Source: SIG299 sp964541485
GTDB lineage: Bacteria; Bacillota; Clostridia; Lachnospirales; Lachnospiraceae
Assembly (NCBI GenBank): GCA_964541485.1
Contig: CAZIQL010000035.1
Span: 1 to 24,082 of the forward strand
DNA length: 24,082 nt
Direction: 5' to 3'
Position numbers and translations under genes: made by a program. Shown here in pieces: positions 23,278 through 24,082 of the stretch. Position 1 is the stretch's first letter. Every line of letters starts with the position of its first letter. Below the pieces are notes generated by a model. That model worked only from the letters and a program-made list of their open reading frames with translations. It was not told the origin of the DNA and ran no database searches.

Positions 23278-23304
23278 CAAGATACGCCTATTATTTATTA
23301 CAGC

Positions 23305-24082
23305 TTATTTTTCTGCCTGTTCTGTAACTCCTGCAGCATTCACCGGAAGACCGAATTTTTCACGGACCTTATTTTCCACTTCTGCCATAACCTCCGGATT
23401 CTCCTTCAGATAAAGCTTTGCGTTTTCTCTTCCCTGACCGATTTTTCCATCGTTATACGCAAACCAGGCTCCACTCTTTACAATGATATTTTCATTAGCC
23501 GCCAGATCAAGAATGTCTCCTTCACGTGAAATTCCTTTACCAAACATAATATCGAACTCTGCTTCTTTAAATGGCGGAGCTACTTTATTCTTTACAACCT
23601 TAATACGTGTACGGTTACCTACCACTTCGCCTGCGTTCTTTAAGGATTCGATTCTTCTGACATCCAGACGTACCGAAGAATAGAACTTTAAAGCACGACC
23701 ACCGGTCGTAGTTTCCGGATTACCAAACATCACTCCAACCTTTTCACGGAGCTGATTAATAAAAATAACTACACAGTTAGAGCGACTGATGGCTGCCGTT
23801 AACTTTCTGAGTGCCTGTGACATGAGTCTCGCCTGGAGACCCACATGGGAATCGCCCATATCTCCTTCAATCTCTGCCTTTGGAACCAGAGCTGCAACCG
23901 AGTCTACAATCACGATGTCAATCGCTCCGGAACGCACCATGGTTTCTGTAATCTCCAGAGCCTGTTCTCCGTTATCCGGCTGGGAAATATATAAATTGTC
24001 AATGTCTACTCCGATGTTTTTTGCATAGACCGGATCCAGCGCATGCTCTGCATCAATAAATCCTGCAATACCGCCCCTCTTC
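23305..24082 (-). CDS. recA: RecA recombinase, C-terminal part (5' end outside window)
   Basis: Strand-exchange ATPase of homologous recombination and SOS coprotease. The frame is open to the window edge, giving about 259 codons; the N-terminal domain and Walker A motif lie beyond 24082. Visible: GFIDAEHALDP, SQPDNGEQALE, Walker B with IVIVDSVAALVPKAE, loop L1 region GDSHVGLQARLMSQALRKL, INQLREKVGVMFGNPETTTG (includes loop L2), LKFYSSVRLDVRR and the C-terminal domain ending in a short NAAGVTEQAEK tail. The tail is less acidic than that of E. coli RecA. The gene ends ahead of a strong terminator and then recX. Its promoter and any LexA box are outside the window. Confidence 0.98.
   Translation of the reverse strand, partial: KRGGIAGFIDAEHALDPVYAKNIGVDIDNLYISQPDNGEQALEITETMVRSGAIDIVIVDSVAALVPKAEIEGDMGDSHVGLQARLMSQALRKLTAAISRSNCVVIFINQLREKVGVMFGNPETTTGGRALKFYSSVRLDVRRIESLKNAGEVVGNRTRIKVVKNKVAPPFKEAEFDIMFGKGISREGDILDLAANENIIVKSGAWFAYNDGKIGQGRENAKLYLKENPEVMAEVENKVREKFGLPVNAAGVTEQAEK

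Overview
The window looks like a low-to-moderate-GC Firmicutes chromosome, most likely a gut-type Lachnospiraceae (class Clostridia). The pointers are a PolC-type replicase, the pyrH-frr-uppS-cdsA-dxr-rseP-ispG-polC gene order, strong AGGAGG ribosome binding sites, sigma-A style TTGACA/TATAAT promoters, many Thr-Pro-rich lipoprotein linkers and a sodium-pumping decarboxylase operon. The genus is not determined. Almost everything is on the minus strand; only one lipoprotein gene and one tRNA are on the plus strand. No gene-free stretch exceeds 300 bases, and no CRISPR array, insertion sequence, rRNA or prophage was seen.

Layout, by coordinate. 1-495: start of alaS (its 3' end is outside the window), with a consensus promoter overlapping the end of the gene before it. 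572-1454: a barnase-family ribonuclease made as a lipoprotein, followed by its barstar inhibitor. 1542-2141: thymidine kinase. 2334-4433 (plus strand): a large surface lipoprotein built of OB-fold-like modules and an Ig-like module. 4604-4675 (plus strand): tRNA-Glu(CUC) with its own promoter and terminator. 4820-16495: one long minus-strand cluster, transcribed bactofilin > pyrH > frr > uppS > cdsA > dxr > rseP > ispG > polC. It joins a cytoskeletal protein, UMP kinase, ribosome recycling, undecaprenyl and phospholipid precursor synthesis, two steps of the MEP isoprenoid pathway, an intramembrane protease and the replicative polymerase. Most gaps are under 30 bases and uppS/cdsA overlap.

16731-21561: a second minus-strand operon, mmdA-like > oadG-like > biotin carrier > oadB > oadA-like. 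It has a consensus promoter upstream and a long nested hairpin terminator downstream. Together the five genes make a membrane-bound, biotin-dependent, Na+-translocating carboxyltransferase/decarboxylase that carries both an acyl-CoA-type and an oxoacid-type carboxyltransferase. 21714-22628: a membrane-anchored protein with repeated Ig-like (DUF5011-like) domains. 22731-24082: recX and the 3' part of recA, separated by a strong terminator hairpin.

The items most worth a second look are the lipid-anchored barnase with its linked barstar, the two-carboxyltransferase Na+ pump operon, the bactofilin heading the envelope/replication cluster, the duplicated OB-fold lipoprotein, and the nested terminator structure at 16633-16717. 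Several start codons were moved to internal ATGs because only those have a Shine-Dalgarno sequence at a sensible distance.
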